Source of the DNA: Phyllobacteriaceae bacterium UBA1940
GTDB lineage: Bacteria; Pseudomonadota; Alphaproteobacteria; Rhizobiales; Rhizobiaceae
DNA length: 18,920 bases
Direction: 5' to 3'
Assembly (NCBI GenBank): GCA_002336975.1
Contig: DDFA01000057.1
Coordinates: 1-18,920, forward strand
Under the pieces are notes generated by a model that worked only from the letters and a program-made list of their open reading frames with translations, was not told the DNA's origin and did no database searches. A program made the translations under genes and the position numbers. This document shows positions 7,490 to 14,514 of the stretch, one piece after another; within the stretch, counting starts at the first letter, position 1; every line of letters begins with the position of its first letter.

Positions 7490-8674
7490 TCAGCCCTCCG
7501 CCGTCAGCGCCTGATCAAGGTCGGCGATCAGGTCTTCAACATCCTCAAGTCCGACCGACAACCTGAGCGTGCCCGGCCCGATGCCCAGTTGCTCGCGGGC
7601 GTCTTCGGCCAGGTTCTTGTGGGTGGTCGTCGCCGGATGGGTGATCAGGCTCCTGGCGTCGCCGAGATTGTTGGAAATCTTGATAATCTCCAGGCCGTTC
7701 GACAGTGCGAACGCCGCCTTCTTGCCGCCCTTGACGTCGAAGCAGATCAGCGTCGAGCCGCCTGACATCTGGCGGCGGATGATGTCGGCCTGCGGATGGT
7801 CGGGCCGGCCGGGATAGATGACGCGGGCGATGTCGTCGCGGCTCGCCAGCCAGTCGGCGATCCTTCCAGCGCTTTCGGTTTGCTGGCGCACCCTGATCGG
7901 CAGCGTCTCCAGCCCCTTCAGCATCGTCCAGGCGTTGAACGGCGACATCGCCGGGCCGGTGTGGCGGAAGAAATCGTGCAGATGCTTGTCGATCCACTCC
8001 TTGTCGGAGAGCACCACGCCGCCAAGACAGCGGCCCTGGCCATCGATGTGCTTGGTGGTGGAATAGACGACGACATGCGCGCCAAGCTCCAGCGGCTTCT
8101 GCTGCAGCGGCGTCGCGAACACATTGTCGATGACCAATCGTGCGCCGGCCGCGTTGGCGATCTTCGCCACCGCCGCGATGTCGATCACTTCCAGCGTCGG
8201 ATTGGTCGGGCTTTCGAGGAAGAACAGTTTTGTGTTGGGCCTGACCGCCGCCTGCCATTCCTCGATCCGGGTGCCGTCGACCAGCGTCGTCTCGATGCCC
8301 CAGCGCGGCATCAGCGTTTCGACCACCCAGCGGCAGGAGCCGAACAGCGCCCGCGCCGCGACCACATGGTCGCCAGCCTTGACCGAGCACAGCAGCGCCG
8401 CCGTCACCGCCGCCATGCCGGTGGCGGTGGCGCGCGCATCTTCGGCGCCCTCCAACGCGCACATGCGCTTTTCGAACATCTCGACCGTCGGGTTGGAGAA
8501 GCGCGAATAGATGAAGCCGCCTTCCTCGCCCTTGAAACGGGCCTCGGCGCTTTCGGCGCTGTCGTAGACATAGCCCTGGGTCAGGTAGATCGCTTCCGAC
8601 ATCTCGCCGAACTGCGAGCGCAGCGTTCCTGCGTGAATGAGCCTGGTCTGATCGCCCAACTTCTTCTTCGACAT
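7490..8674 (-). CDS. metZ: O-succinylhomoserine sulfhydrylase
   Basis: PLP enzyme of the Cys/Met metabolism family. It replaces the succinyl group of O-succinylhomoserine with sulfide to give homocysteine, the direct sulfhydrylation route to methionine. The 394-residue product shows YSRFSNPTVEMFE (57-69), ESPTNPT (154-160), VIDNVFATP (181-189) and the Schiff-base Lys208 in YSTTKHIDGQGR. The ATG at 8672-8674 is chosen; a GTG 15 bases upstream (8689) would start next to the terminator's U-tract. It is preceded on the same strand by a promoter, a SAM-II riboswitch and an intrinsic terminator, so it should be shut off when S-adenosylmethionine is abundant. An O-acetylhomoserine enzyme is the closest alternative; the SAM-II context fits metZ best. 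Confidence 0.93.
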   Translation of the reverse strand: MSKKKLGDQTRLIHAGTLRSQFGEMSEAIYLTQGYVYDSAESAEARFKGEEGGFIYSRFSNPTVEMFEKRMCALEGAEDARATATGMAAVTAALLCSVKAGDHVVAARALFGSCRWVVETLMPRWGIETTLVDGTRIEEWQAAVRPNTKLFFLESPTNPTLEVIDIAAVAKIANAAGARLVIDNVFATPLQQKPLELGAHVVVYSTTKHIDGQGRCLGGVVLSDKEWIDKHLHDFFRHTGPAMSPFNAWTMLKGLETLPIRVRQQTESAGRIADWLASRDDIARVIYPGRPDHPQADIIRRQMSGGSTLICFDVKGGKKAAFALSNGLEIIKISNNLGDARSLITHPATTTHKNLAEDAREQLGIGPGTLRLSVGLEDVEDLIADLDQALTAEG

Positions 8675-8689
8675 CTCTCGCCCCAACAC

Positions 8690-8720
8690 AAAAAAACCGG
8701 CCGCGACAGTCGCAACCGGT
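8690..8720 (-). terminator. Intrinsic terminator in the metZ leader (riboswitch expression platform)
   Basis: Read on the minus strand, an 11-bp stem (with two G-U pairs) and a CTG loop occupies 8720-8696. A run of seven T follows (8696-8690), ending 15 bases before the metZ ATG. The 5' arm contains GCGACU (8713-8708), which is complementary to AGUCGC (8755-8750) in the 3' strand of the SAM-II aptamer. A SAM-sensitive antiterminator is therefore possible. Confidence 0.85.
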
Positions 8721-8740
8721 CCAAACGCCTTTTCGGCCTC

Positions 8741-8797
8741 GGTCCTTTAGCGACTTGTTTAACGTGGCTGCAAGCCGACCGGCCAAATCACCACGGG
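8741..8797 (-). promoter_or_regulatory. SAM-II riboswitch (metA motif) controlling metZ
   Basis: The minus strand carries the SAM-II aptamer pattern found upstream of Met genes in Alphaproteobacteria. P1 pairs CGUGG (8795-8791) with CCACG (8767-8763). The loop after P1 holds the conserved GAUUU and CUUGCAG elements, and the 3' part holds UUAAACAA and GCUAAAGG. The pseudoknot helix pairs GGCUUG (8776-8771) with CAAGUC (8757-8752). A candidate promoter lies just upstream and a terminator downstream, before metZ. I recognised this from the motif, not from a covariance search. Confidence 0.92.
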
Positions 8798-8806
8798 ATA
8801 AAAAGC

Positions 8807-8834
8807 CAATAGTCCGCGGCGCGGCTTGCGTCAA
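8807..8834 (-). promoter_or_regulatory. Candidate metZ promoter
   Basis: On the minus strand TTGACG (8829-8834) and CTATTG (8807-8812) are separated by 16 bases, close to the alphaproteobacterial sigma-70 consensus. Initiation about 7 bases downstream would start the transcript just ahead of the SAM-II aptamer at 8797. Confidence 0.65.
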
Positions 8835-8882
8835 CCGGCATGATCGGTAAACGCTGCCCGCGTCTGGGGCAGGGACGACACG

Positions 8883-9968
8883 TTGCGCGACACCGGCATT
8901 CTACCCGATCATGAAATCGCGGCGCTGTTTGGCGCCGGCGCGCTGGTGTCCGGCCGTCCGCTCGACGCCGACCAGATCCAGCCGGCCAGCCTCGACCTGC
9001 GCCTCGGCGCCAAAGCCTACCGGGTGCGCGCCTCGTTCCTGCCGGGCAAGGGCTCGACCGTCGAAGACAAGCTGGCGAAGCTGAAACTGCACGAGATCGA
9101 CCTGACCGCGGGCGCGGTGCTGGAAACCGGCTGCGTCTACATCGTGCCCTTGCTGGAAACGCTGGCGCTGCCGCCGGGCGTCGCCGCATCGGCCAATCCA
9201 AAGAGTTCGACCGGCCGTCTCGATATTTTTACCCGCGTCATGGCCGATCACACGCAGGAGTTCGACAAGATACCCGCCGGTTATCGAGGCCTGCTCTATC
9301 TCGAAGTCAGCCCGCGCACCTTCCCGATCATCGCCCGCACCGGCTCGCGCCTGTCGCAGATCAGGTTCCGGCAGGGCCAGTCCTTGCTCAACGACTGCGA
9401 ACTTGCGGCCCTGCACGCGGCCGAAACGCTGGTTGCGGCGGAAACGCCGAACATATCAAACGCCGCCATCGGCGTGTCGATCGATCTAATGGGCGGCCCG
9501 GACGGACTGGTCGGCTATCGCGGCAAACATCATTCGGCGCTGATCGATGTCGACAGGCGCGCCGCCCACGATGCGCTCGATTTCTGGGAGCCGCTCTACA
9601 ATCGCGGCGACGCCTCGCTGATCCTCGATCCGGACGAATTCTACATCCTGGTGTCACGCGAGGCGGTGCACGTGCCGCCGGACTATGCGTCCGAAATGAC
9701 GCCGTTCGATCCGCTGGTCGGCGAATTCCGCGTCCACTATGCCGGCTTCTTCGATCCCGGTTTCGGCCATTCCGCCGCCGGCGGGACCGGCAGCCGAGCC
9801 GTGCTGGAAGTGCGCAGCCACGAAGTGCCGTTTATCCTCGAACATGGCCAGGTGGTCGGGCGTCTGGTCTACGAGCACATGCTGTCGCGCCCAAAAGCGC
9901 TCTATGGCGCGGACCTGAAGTCGAACTATCAGGCGCAGGGCCTGAAACTGTCGAAGCATTTCAGATAG
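8883..9968 (+). CDS. dcd: dCTP deaminase, long two-domain form
   Basis: Deaminates dCTP to dUTP on the way to dTMP. At 361 residues it is about twice the usual Dcd length (near 190) and belongs to the long alphaproteobacterial form with two dUTPase-like halves. The first half has QPASLDLRLG (33-42) and ANPKSSTGRLDIFTRVMAD (104-122), the substrate-pocket motif of the dCTP deaminase/dUTPase fold, then YRGLLYLEVSPRTFPI. The second half ends in HEVPFILEHGQVVGRLVYEHM. No ATG or GTG is available between the upstream stop (8841) and the family start, so the TTG at 8883 is used. CAGGGA lies about 7 bases before it. It is divergent from metZ. Its stop is 4 bases from that of the channel gene on the other strand. 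Confidence 0.9.
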   Translation: MRDTGILPDHEIAALFGAGALVSGRPLDADQIQPASLDLRLGAKAYRVRASFLPGKGSTVEDKLAKLKLHEIDLTAGAVLETGCVYIVPLLETLALPPGVAASANPKSSTGRLDIFTRVMADHTQEFDKIPAGYRGLLYLEVSPRTFPIIARTGSRLSQIRFRQGQSLLNDCELAALHAAETLVAAETPNISNAAIGVSIDLMGGPDGLVGYRGKHHSALIDVDRRAAHDALDFWEPLYNRGDASLILDPDEFYILVSREAVHVPPDYASEMTPFDPLVGEFRVHYAGFFDPGFGHSAAGGTGSRAVLEVRSHEVPFILEHGQVVGRLVYEHMLSRPKALYGADLKSNYQAQGLKLSKHFR

Positions 9969-9972
9969 GGCG

Positions 9973-10776
9973 TCAGCTTCTTGCGCTTTTCCGCAACGCC
10001 TTGACGTCTTCGCGCAGCGCCCGGAGTTCGCGCAGGATGGTTTCCTGGTCTTCCTGCATCTCGTGGCGTTCGGCTGTCGCCTCGGCCTCGTGCTCCTCCT
10101 CCATCGCCGAGACGATGACGCCGATGAACAGGTTGAGCACCGTGAACGAGGTGGCGATGATGAACGGAATGAAGAACAGCCAGGCTGACGGATAGACCTC
10201 CATCACCGGCCGCACCACGCCGTCCGACCAGCCTTCCAGCGTCATCACCTGGAACAGCGTGTAGAGCGAGGCGCCGATGTCGCCGAAACGGTCGGGGAAC
10301 GACGCGCCGTAGAGTTTTGTCGCCATCACCGCGAAGACGTAGAACACCAGCCCGAGCAGCAGGATGATCGAGCCCATGCCGGGCAGGGCGGAGACGAAAC
10401 CGGTGACGACGCGGCGCAGCGACGGCACCACCGAGATCAGCCGCAGCACCCGCAGGATTCGCAGCGCCCGCAGCACCGACAGGCTTCCCGTCGCCGGGAT
10501 CAGCGCGATGCCGACCACCGCCAGGTCGAAGACGCGCCACGGATCGTGGAAGAACCGCGACCGGTAGACCGCGACGCGCGCCGCAAGCTCGACCACGAAC
10601 ACCGCCAGGATGAACTGGTCGATGGCGTTGAGCAGCGGCCCGGCCGCCGCCATCGCCGTGCTTGACGTTTCCAGCCCCAGCGTCACCGCGTTGATGGCGA
10701 TCAGGGTGGTGATGAACGCTTCGAAACGCCGCGATTCGATGATCGCCTTCAGTTTATCCACGACGAATCTCCGCAT
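9973..10776 (-). CDS. Voltage-gated cation channel, bacterial Nav (NaChBac/NavAb) family
   Basis: Tetrameric inner-membrane channel subunit with one six-helix repeat. At 267 residues it matches the length of the family. S1-S3 lie at about 18-95. S4 is the voltage sensor, with arginines every third residue at 103, 106, 109 and 112 (VLRALRILRVLRL). S5 is at about 134-156. The pore loop FQVMTLEGWSDG follows, with selectivity filter TLEGWSD at 179-185. S6 is at about 198-225 (FFIPFIIATSFTVLNLFIGVIVSAM). A charged coiled coil (226-264) is the usual tetramerising tail. The filter keeps the Glu and Trp of NavAb (TLESWSM) but replaces Ser with Gly and Met with Asp. Sodium or calcium selectivity cannot be decided from sequence. 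It is a single gene, convergent with dcd. Confidence 0.92.
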   Translation of the reverse strand: MRRFVVDKLKAIIESRRFEAFITTLIAINAVTLGLETSSTAMAAAGPLLNAIDQFILAVFVVELAARVAVYRSRFFHDPWRVFDLAVVGIALIPATGSLSVLRALRILRVLRLISVVPSLRRVVTGFVSALPGMGSIILLLGLVFYVFAVMATKLYGASFPDRFGDIGASLYTLFQVMTLEGWSDGVVRPVMEVYPSAWLFFIPFIIATSFTVLNLFIGVIVSAMEEEHEAEATAERHEMQEDQETILRELRALREDVKALRKSARS

Positions 10777-10872
10777 TTCTCAAACGCGGCACAGATGTGA
10801 TCGCGCGCTCCGCCCGTCAAGCGGCTTCGGCCGGCGGGTTCCGGGCGGAGATGGGCGCGATCGGTGCGACTT

Positions 10873-11029
10873 CCCCCTCACCCCGCCTCCGCTTCGCTCG
10901 GCGACCTGGGTTCGGGTCACTTGCCTCTCCCCGTCCTTCGGACCCGGGGGAGAGGGGGCGGGAGGTTTCGGCGCTAACCTCTTGTCCCCAGCGGGGAGAA
11001 GGTGGTCGCGATGCGACCGGATGAGGGGG
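10873..11029. repeat. Mosaic palindromic intergenic repeat (RIME-like)
   Basis: About 157 bases bounded by inverted ends CCCCCTCA (10873-10880) and TGAGGGGG (11022-11029). Inside are smaller hairpins: CTCTCCCC with GGGGGAGAG, CCCC AGC GGGG, and GGTCGC-GAT-GCGACC. It contains no gene. The pattern is that of short mosaic repeats scattered between genes of rhizobia. It lies between the channel gene start and the 3' end of the dipeptidase gene, both on the minus strand, and could stop transcription coming out of the dipeptidase gene's neighbourhood in either direction. The rest of 10777-11070 shows nothing else. Confidence 0.8.
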
Positions 11030-11070
11030 CGTCTGGCGCGACAGCCAACCGGCTTCGGCCGGCGGCAAAA

Positions 11071-12246
11071 TCACTGCGGCAGGTTGTCGAGCAGGAACTG
11101 CACCTGGTTGCCGCCCATGATCGCGCCGATGTCGGCGTCGGAGACGCCTTCGGCGATCAGCGCCTCAGTGAGCTTGGCCATGCCGGAAACGTCGAAAGGC
11201 GTTTCGATGGCGCCGTCGAAATCCGACCCGTTGGCGACGTGCTGCGCGCCGATCAGGCCGGCGACATATTTCTGCGCTCGCGCGGTCGCCGCCGCGTCCG
11301 TGCCGCACACCGCCGTCTCCCACAGCCCGATGCCGATCAGCCCGCCCTTGGCGGCGATGGCGCGCAACTGGTCGTCGGAGAGATTGCGGTTGTTGTCGCA
11401 GGTTCCCTTGACGCCGGTATGCGACACCACCATCGGCCGCGTCGCCATCGCCAGAATGTCGTCGATGGTGGTCATCGACGCGTGCGCGATGTCGACGATC
11501 ATCCGCCGCTCCTCCATCTGCCGGATCATCTCGCGACCGGCGTCGGTCAGCCCGCCCCTGTCCATGCCGTGCGCCGAGCCGCCCATTTCGGTGTCGAAGA
11601 AATGCGTCGGCGCCATCATCCGGTAGCCGGCGTCGAACATCGTCGCGACATTGTCGGGGTCGCCCTCGAGCACCTGCGCGCCTTCCAGCGCCAGCACCCC
11701 CGCCACCATATTCGGGTCGGCCTTGCGTCTTTCGAGGAACGCTTCGAGGTCGCGCCGGGTCTCGACGATCGTCAGCCTTCCGTTCGAGGCTGCGGCGAAC
11801 GCCTTCAGCCGGGACGCCTGGTAGAGCGCGCGCTCCTTCAGGCTGGTCCAGGTCCTGATCGGCCAGCGGTTGGCGACGGCGATGATGGTGACGTTGTCGC
11901 TGTTGGCGTCGTTATGCTCGATGTTGAGGCCCCGTGGCGTCTTCGACACCACCGAAAACACCTGCACCGCCACATTGCCCTCGATCAGCCGCGGCACGTC
12001 CACCTGGGCCGACGACGATTTCCTGTTCAGGTCGCGGCCAAACAGCAGTGAATCGGCGTGCAGGTCGGCGACCGTCAGAGTCTTGTGCAGGGCGGCGGCG
12101 CGCTCCGACACCGAATAGGGCGGCTTTTGCCGCACCGCGTTCATTTGCCCCTCGACGATGCCTGGCAGGAAGAAGAAAAAGAACGCCGCTCCCGCGACGG
12201 CCAGAACCGCGATGGCGGTCCCGATGATTTTGCCCCAGCGCCGCAT
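11071..12246 (-). CDS. Membrane-anchored dipeptidase, peptidase family M19
   Basis: Zinc dipeptidase of the renal/membrane dipeptidase family, which hydrolyses a range of dipeptides, including some with D-residues. The 391-residue product has an N-terminal membrane anchor (about 6-29, rich in Ala and Phe, after Arg-Arg), so the catalytic domain should face the periplasm. Metal ligands are visible: HxD at His63/Asp65 (DLHADSLL), bridging Glu188 (LALEGAQVLEG), His255 (VDIAHAS) and His276 (VVSHTGV). Asp342 is in NGSDFDGA. The ATG at 12244-12246 has GAGGGA before it. It lies downstream of the two LysE-type genes on the same strand (92-base gap). The physiological substrate is unknown; peptide or peptidoglycan fragments would fit. 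Confidence 0.92.
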   Translation of the reverse strand: MRRWGKIIGTAIAVLAVAGAAFFFFFLPGIVEGQMNAVRQKPPYSVSERAAALHKTLTVADLHADSLLFGRDLNRKSSSAQVDVPRLIEGNVAVQVFSVVSKTPRGLNIEHNDANSDNVTIIAVANRWPIRTWTSLKERALYQASRLKAFAAASNGRLTIVETRRDLEAFLERRKADPNMVAGVLALEGAQVLEGDPDNVATMFDAGYRMMAPTHFFDTEMGGSAHGMDRGGLTDAGREMIRQMEERRMIVDIAHASMTTIDDILAMATRPMVVSHTGVKGTCDNNRNLSDDQLRAIAAKGGLIGIGLWETAVCGTDAAATARAQKYVAGLIGAQHVANGSDFDGAIETPFDVSGMAKLTEALIAEGVSDADIGAIMGGNQVQFLLDNLPQ

Positions 12247-12338
12247 CTGTCCCTCTTAGATTTGCAACCTTTCGCTATTCCTAGACCGTTTCATGGCCAG
12301 ACGGAATTGGCGGCGGCGCGCAAATCGCCGCGCCACGA

Positions 12339-12947
12339 TCATGCCGTCAGCATCCACATCCCGGTCGCGCCGATCGCGGTTGCGGCGCTGCGCCCAAACA
12401 GGCTGGCCGAACGCGGCGAGGCAAGCAGCCGTCCGATCTGTCCGGCCATCAAGACGACGCCGTAGAAGACGATGCCGAAGGCGGCGAAGGTGACCAGCAG
12501 GATGACGATCAGGTCGCTGGACCCGGTCAGCCCGGCGGGGGCGGCGATCGGCAGCAGCATCAGGTTGACGATGAATGTCGCCGGGTTGCCGAGGCACACC
12601 GCAACGCCCGCGCCGATCGAGGCGAAGAATCGTCCGGTTCCGGCGGTGACCGGCGCGATCGCGCAGCTGTCCCGCCAGATCTTGACCGCCAGCCACAGCA
12701 GATAGGCGATGCCAGCATATTTGGCGATCGCGAACCATTCGGGATAGTTTGCCGCCAGGCCGCCGAGACCGATGGCGATGGCGCCGACCGCGAGGATTTC
12801 GCCGACGCACAAGCCGGTGGCGAAAGCGATGGCGCCGCCCGTGTCGCGGCCGACCGATCGCGCCACGAGCACCGCGACCAGCGGGCCCGGAGAGGCGGCA
12901 TAGGCCGTCAGCGCCACGAAATAGGCCGAGATCGACGCGTAGTCCAT
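12339..12947 (-). CDS. LysE/RhtB family exporter, copy 1
   Basis: Predicted inner-membrane amino acid or metabolite exporter. The 202-residue product has about six hydrophobic helices and family markers near the N-terminus: ASPGPLVAVLVARSVGRDTGGAIAFATG, the SPGP turn followed by the G-rich loop. CLGNPATFI appears at mid-protein. The ATG at 12945-12947 has a strong GGAGG site; an open extension to 13025 is discarded because copy 2 starts at exactly the same place. It is about 56% identical, without gaps, to the next gene upstream (my hand count) and shares its 55-base upstream block. Substrate unknown. Confidence 0.92.
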   Translation of the reverse strand: MDYASISAYFVALTAYAASPGPLVAVLVARSVGRDTGGAIAFATGLCVGEILAVGAIAIGLGGLAANYPEWFAIAKYAGIAYLLWLAVKIWRDSCAIAPVTAGTGRFFASIGAGVAVCLGNPATFIVNLMLLPIAAPAGLTGSSDLIVILLVTFAAFGIVFYGVVLMAGQIGRLLASPRSASLFGRSAATAIGATGMWMLTA

Positions 12948-12995
12948 GATGTCCTCCCTCATCGCCGAACCGGCAGGTTCGCCGTTCCGATGGGA

Positions 12996-13050
12996 GGAGT
13001 TCACCGCATTGCGACGTCGCGTCACATCAGGCGATCACCTGATATTGGGT
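12996..13050 (-). promoter_or_regulatory. Conserved block upstream of LysE copy 1, with palindromic operator-like site
   Basis: These 55 bases differ from 13812-13866 at only 4 positions. They contain the interrupted palindrome ATCAGG-N6-CCTGAT (13026-13043) and a second palindrome GCGACGTCGC (13011-13020). They lie about 50-105 bases upstream of the ATG, where a promoter with an operator would be expected. No clear -35/-10 pair was found. Confidence 0.6.
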
Positions 13051-13153
13051 GCGGGAAGGCTCGTATCGCAGCCGGCGGTTGCATCGCGGGTCGGGCGGGC
13101 CGGCCGTCGACGGCCGGCGATGGGCGCAAGAGCGACTGGACAGTCAGAAGGCG

Positions 13154-13762
13154 CTATGCCGCCAGCATCGAGACCGAGGTGATCGCGATGGTCACCGACG
13201 TAGCGCGGGCGAGCAGGCTCGACGACCTGGGCGACGAGATCAGGTTGCTGACCTGTCGGGCGAGCAGGATCGCGCCGAAGAAGACGACGCCGACGGCGGC
13301 GAAGGTGACGGCAAGCACGATCGTGAGGTCGTGCGGATTGGCGATGCCGCCGGGAGCGACGGTGGGAAGCAGCAGCATGTAGATCAGCACGGTCGACGGA
13401 TTGCCGAGGCAAAGCGCAATGCCGGCGCCCGTCGAAGCCAGCCATGTGCGCCTGGCCGGGCGGGCGGCCTGGATGACGGACGCGTCGTTCCAGATGCGGA
13501 AGGCCAGCCACAACAGATAGGCGACGCCGGCGTATTTGGCGACGGCGAACCATTCAGGCCTGGTTTCGGCCAGGCTGCCGATGCCCATCGCGATGGCGCA
13601 GACGGCGAGCACGTCGCCGAGGCAAAGACCGGTCGCAAACGCGGTTGCGCCACGCGAATCATTGCCGATCGACCGCGCCACGAGCACCGCGACAAGCGGA
13701 CCGGGCGCCGCCGTCAGCGCGGTCAGGGCGACGAAATAGGCGGCCAGGGCTGCGTAGTCCAT
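13154..13762 (-). CDS. LysE/RhtB family exporter, copy 2
   Basis: Second 202-residue LysE-type exporter, arranged head to tail with copy 1. Starts, stops and upstream blocks of the two copies are all 815-816 bases apart, so this is a tandem duplication of gene plus regulatory region. Hallmarks are MDYAALAAYFVALTALTAAP, then GPLVAVLVARSIG, CLGNPSTVLIYMLLLP and the PEWFAVAKYAGVAYLLWLA segment shared with copy 1. Divergence is concentrated in the middle loop (about residues 91-110) and the last third, which may mean different substrates. The ATG at 13760-13762 has the same GGAGG site as copy 1. The response regulator gene ends 122 bases upstream on the same strand. Confidence 0.92.
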   Translation of the reverse strand: MDYAALAAYFVALTALTAAPGPLVAVLVARSIGNDSRGATAFATGLCLGDVLAVCAIAMGIGSLAETRPEWFAVAKYAGVAYLLWLAFRIWNDASVIQAARPARRTWLASTGAGIALCLGNPSTVLIYMLLLPTVAPGGIANPHDLTIVLAVTFAAVGVVFFGAILLARQVSNLISSPRSSSLLARATSVTIAITSVSMLAA

Positions 13763-13811
13763 GATGTCCTCCCTCGCGGTCGGAGCGGTCGGGGCGGCCG
13801 TTTCGACAGGG

Positions 13812-13866
13812 GGAGTTCACCGCAAAGCGACGTTGCGTCACATCAGGCGATCACCTGATATTTGGT
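13812..13866 (-). promoter_or_regulatory. Conserved block upstream of LysE copy 2, with palindromic operator-like site
   Basis: Counterpart of 12996-13050, 51 of 55 bases identical. The palindrome ATCAGG-N6-CCTGAT is unchanged at 13842-13859. The second palindrome is degenerate here (GCGACGTTGC, 13827-13836). It sits between the response regulator stop (13885) and the exporter start. Confidence 0.6.
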
Positions 13867-13884
13867 CGTGCCGGGTCGGAGGCT

Positions 13885-14514
13885 CTAACGGATGCCGGAC
13901 GGGTCGAGCATTCCGGCGCGCACGGCGGAGAGCAGCAGGCTGGCGGTCGAGTTGACGCCGAACTTGCGCATCAGGCTGGTGCGATGGGTGTCCACCGTCT
14001 TGGGGCTGATGCCAAGCGTCGCGGCTGCGCTGGCGTTGGTGTGCCCGCGCGCGATTGCCTGCAGCACCGCCAGTTCGCGATCGGTGACCGCGACCGGGCC
14101 GCCTGCCGCTTTCATCACCTCGCGGGCGCCCGCGCTGATCGCGCTGCGGCCGGCGCAGACCTGCCGCACGATGTCGCCGATTTCGGTCTCGGCGCCTTCC
14201 TTGAGACAAAGCCCGTGAATGCCGGCTTCGTTCAGCATCGTCAGGGTCTGCGGCACGGCCGAGCCGGTAAAGAGCACAAACCTGGTCTCGGGAGACCATC
14301 TCTTTGATTCCAGAAACACTTCCAGTCCGTTGGCGCCCGGCATATTGTAGTCCAGTACTACGCAGTCCGGCCTGTTCTTTCTGATTTCGGCAATTGCGTC
14401 GATGCCGTTGCTGACGACGCCCACGATATCGAACTCGTCGAGCGCCGACAGCGCCTTGACGAGGCCCCAGGAGACGAAGGCATGATCGTCTGCAATGATG
14501 ACGCGTTTCCTCAT
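13885..14514 (-). CDS. NarL/LuxR-type response regulator
   Basis: Cytoplasmic two-component transcription factor of 209 residues. The receiver domain (about 4-120) has acidic Asp9/Asp10, phospho-acceptor Asp55 (CVVLDYNMPGANG), Thr83 and Lys105. The LuxR-type helix-turn-helix (about 143-205) has TDRELAVLQAIARGHTNASAAATLGISPKTVDTH followed by RTSLMRKFGV. The start MRKRVIIADDHAF is fixed by receiver strand beta-1, although the frame is open much further upstream, antisense to the kinase gene. The gene is divergent from a hybrid-free sensor kinase (next entry), its obvious partner. The ribosome-binding site is weak. Possible targets include the two LysE-type genes just downstream, but that is inference from position. 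Confidence 0.93.
   Translation of the reverse strand: MRKRVIIADDHAFVSWGLVKALSALDEFDIVGVVSNGIDAIAEIRKNRPDCVVLDYNMPGANGLEVFLESKRWSPETRFVLFTGSAVPQTLTMLNEAGIHGLCLKEGAETEIGDIVRQVCAGRSAISAGAREVMKAAGGPVAVTDRELAVLQAIARGHTNASAAATLGISPKTVDTHRTSLMRKFGVNSTASLLLSAVRAGMLDPSGIR

Noticed and set aside
12311..12336. Hairpin GGCGCG/CGCGCC after LysE copy 1 as a terminator
   Set aside because: The stem is short and G+C-rich, overlaps no U-tract and could arise by chance at this composition.
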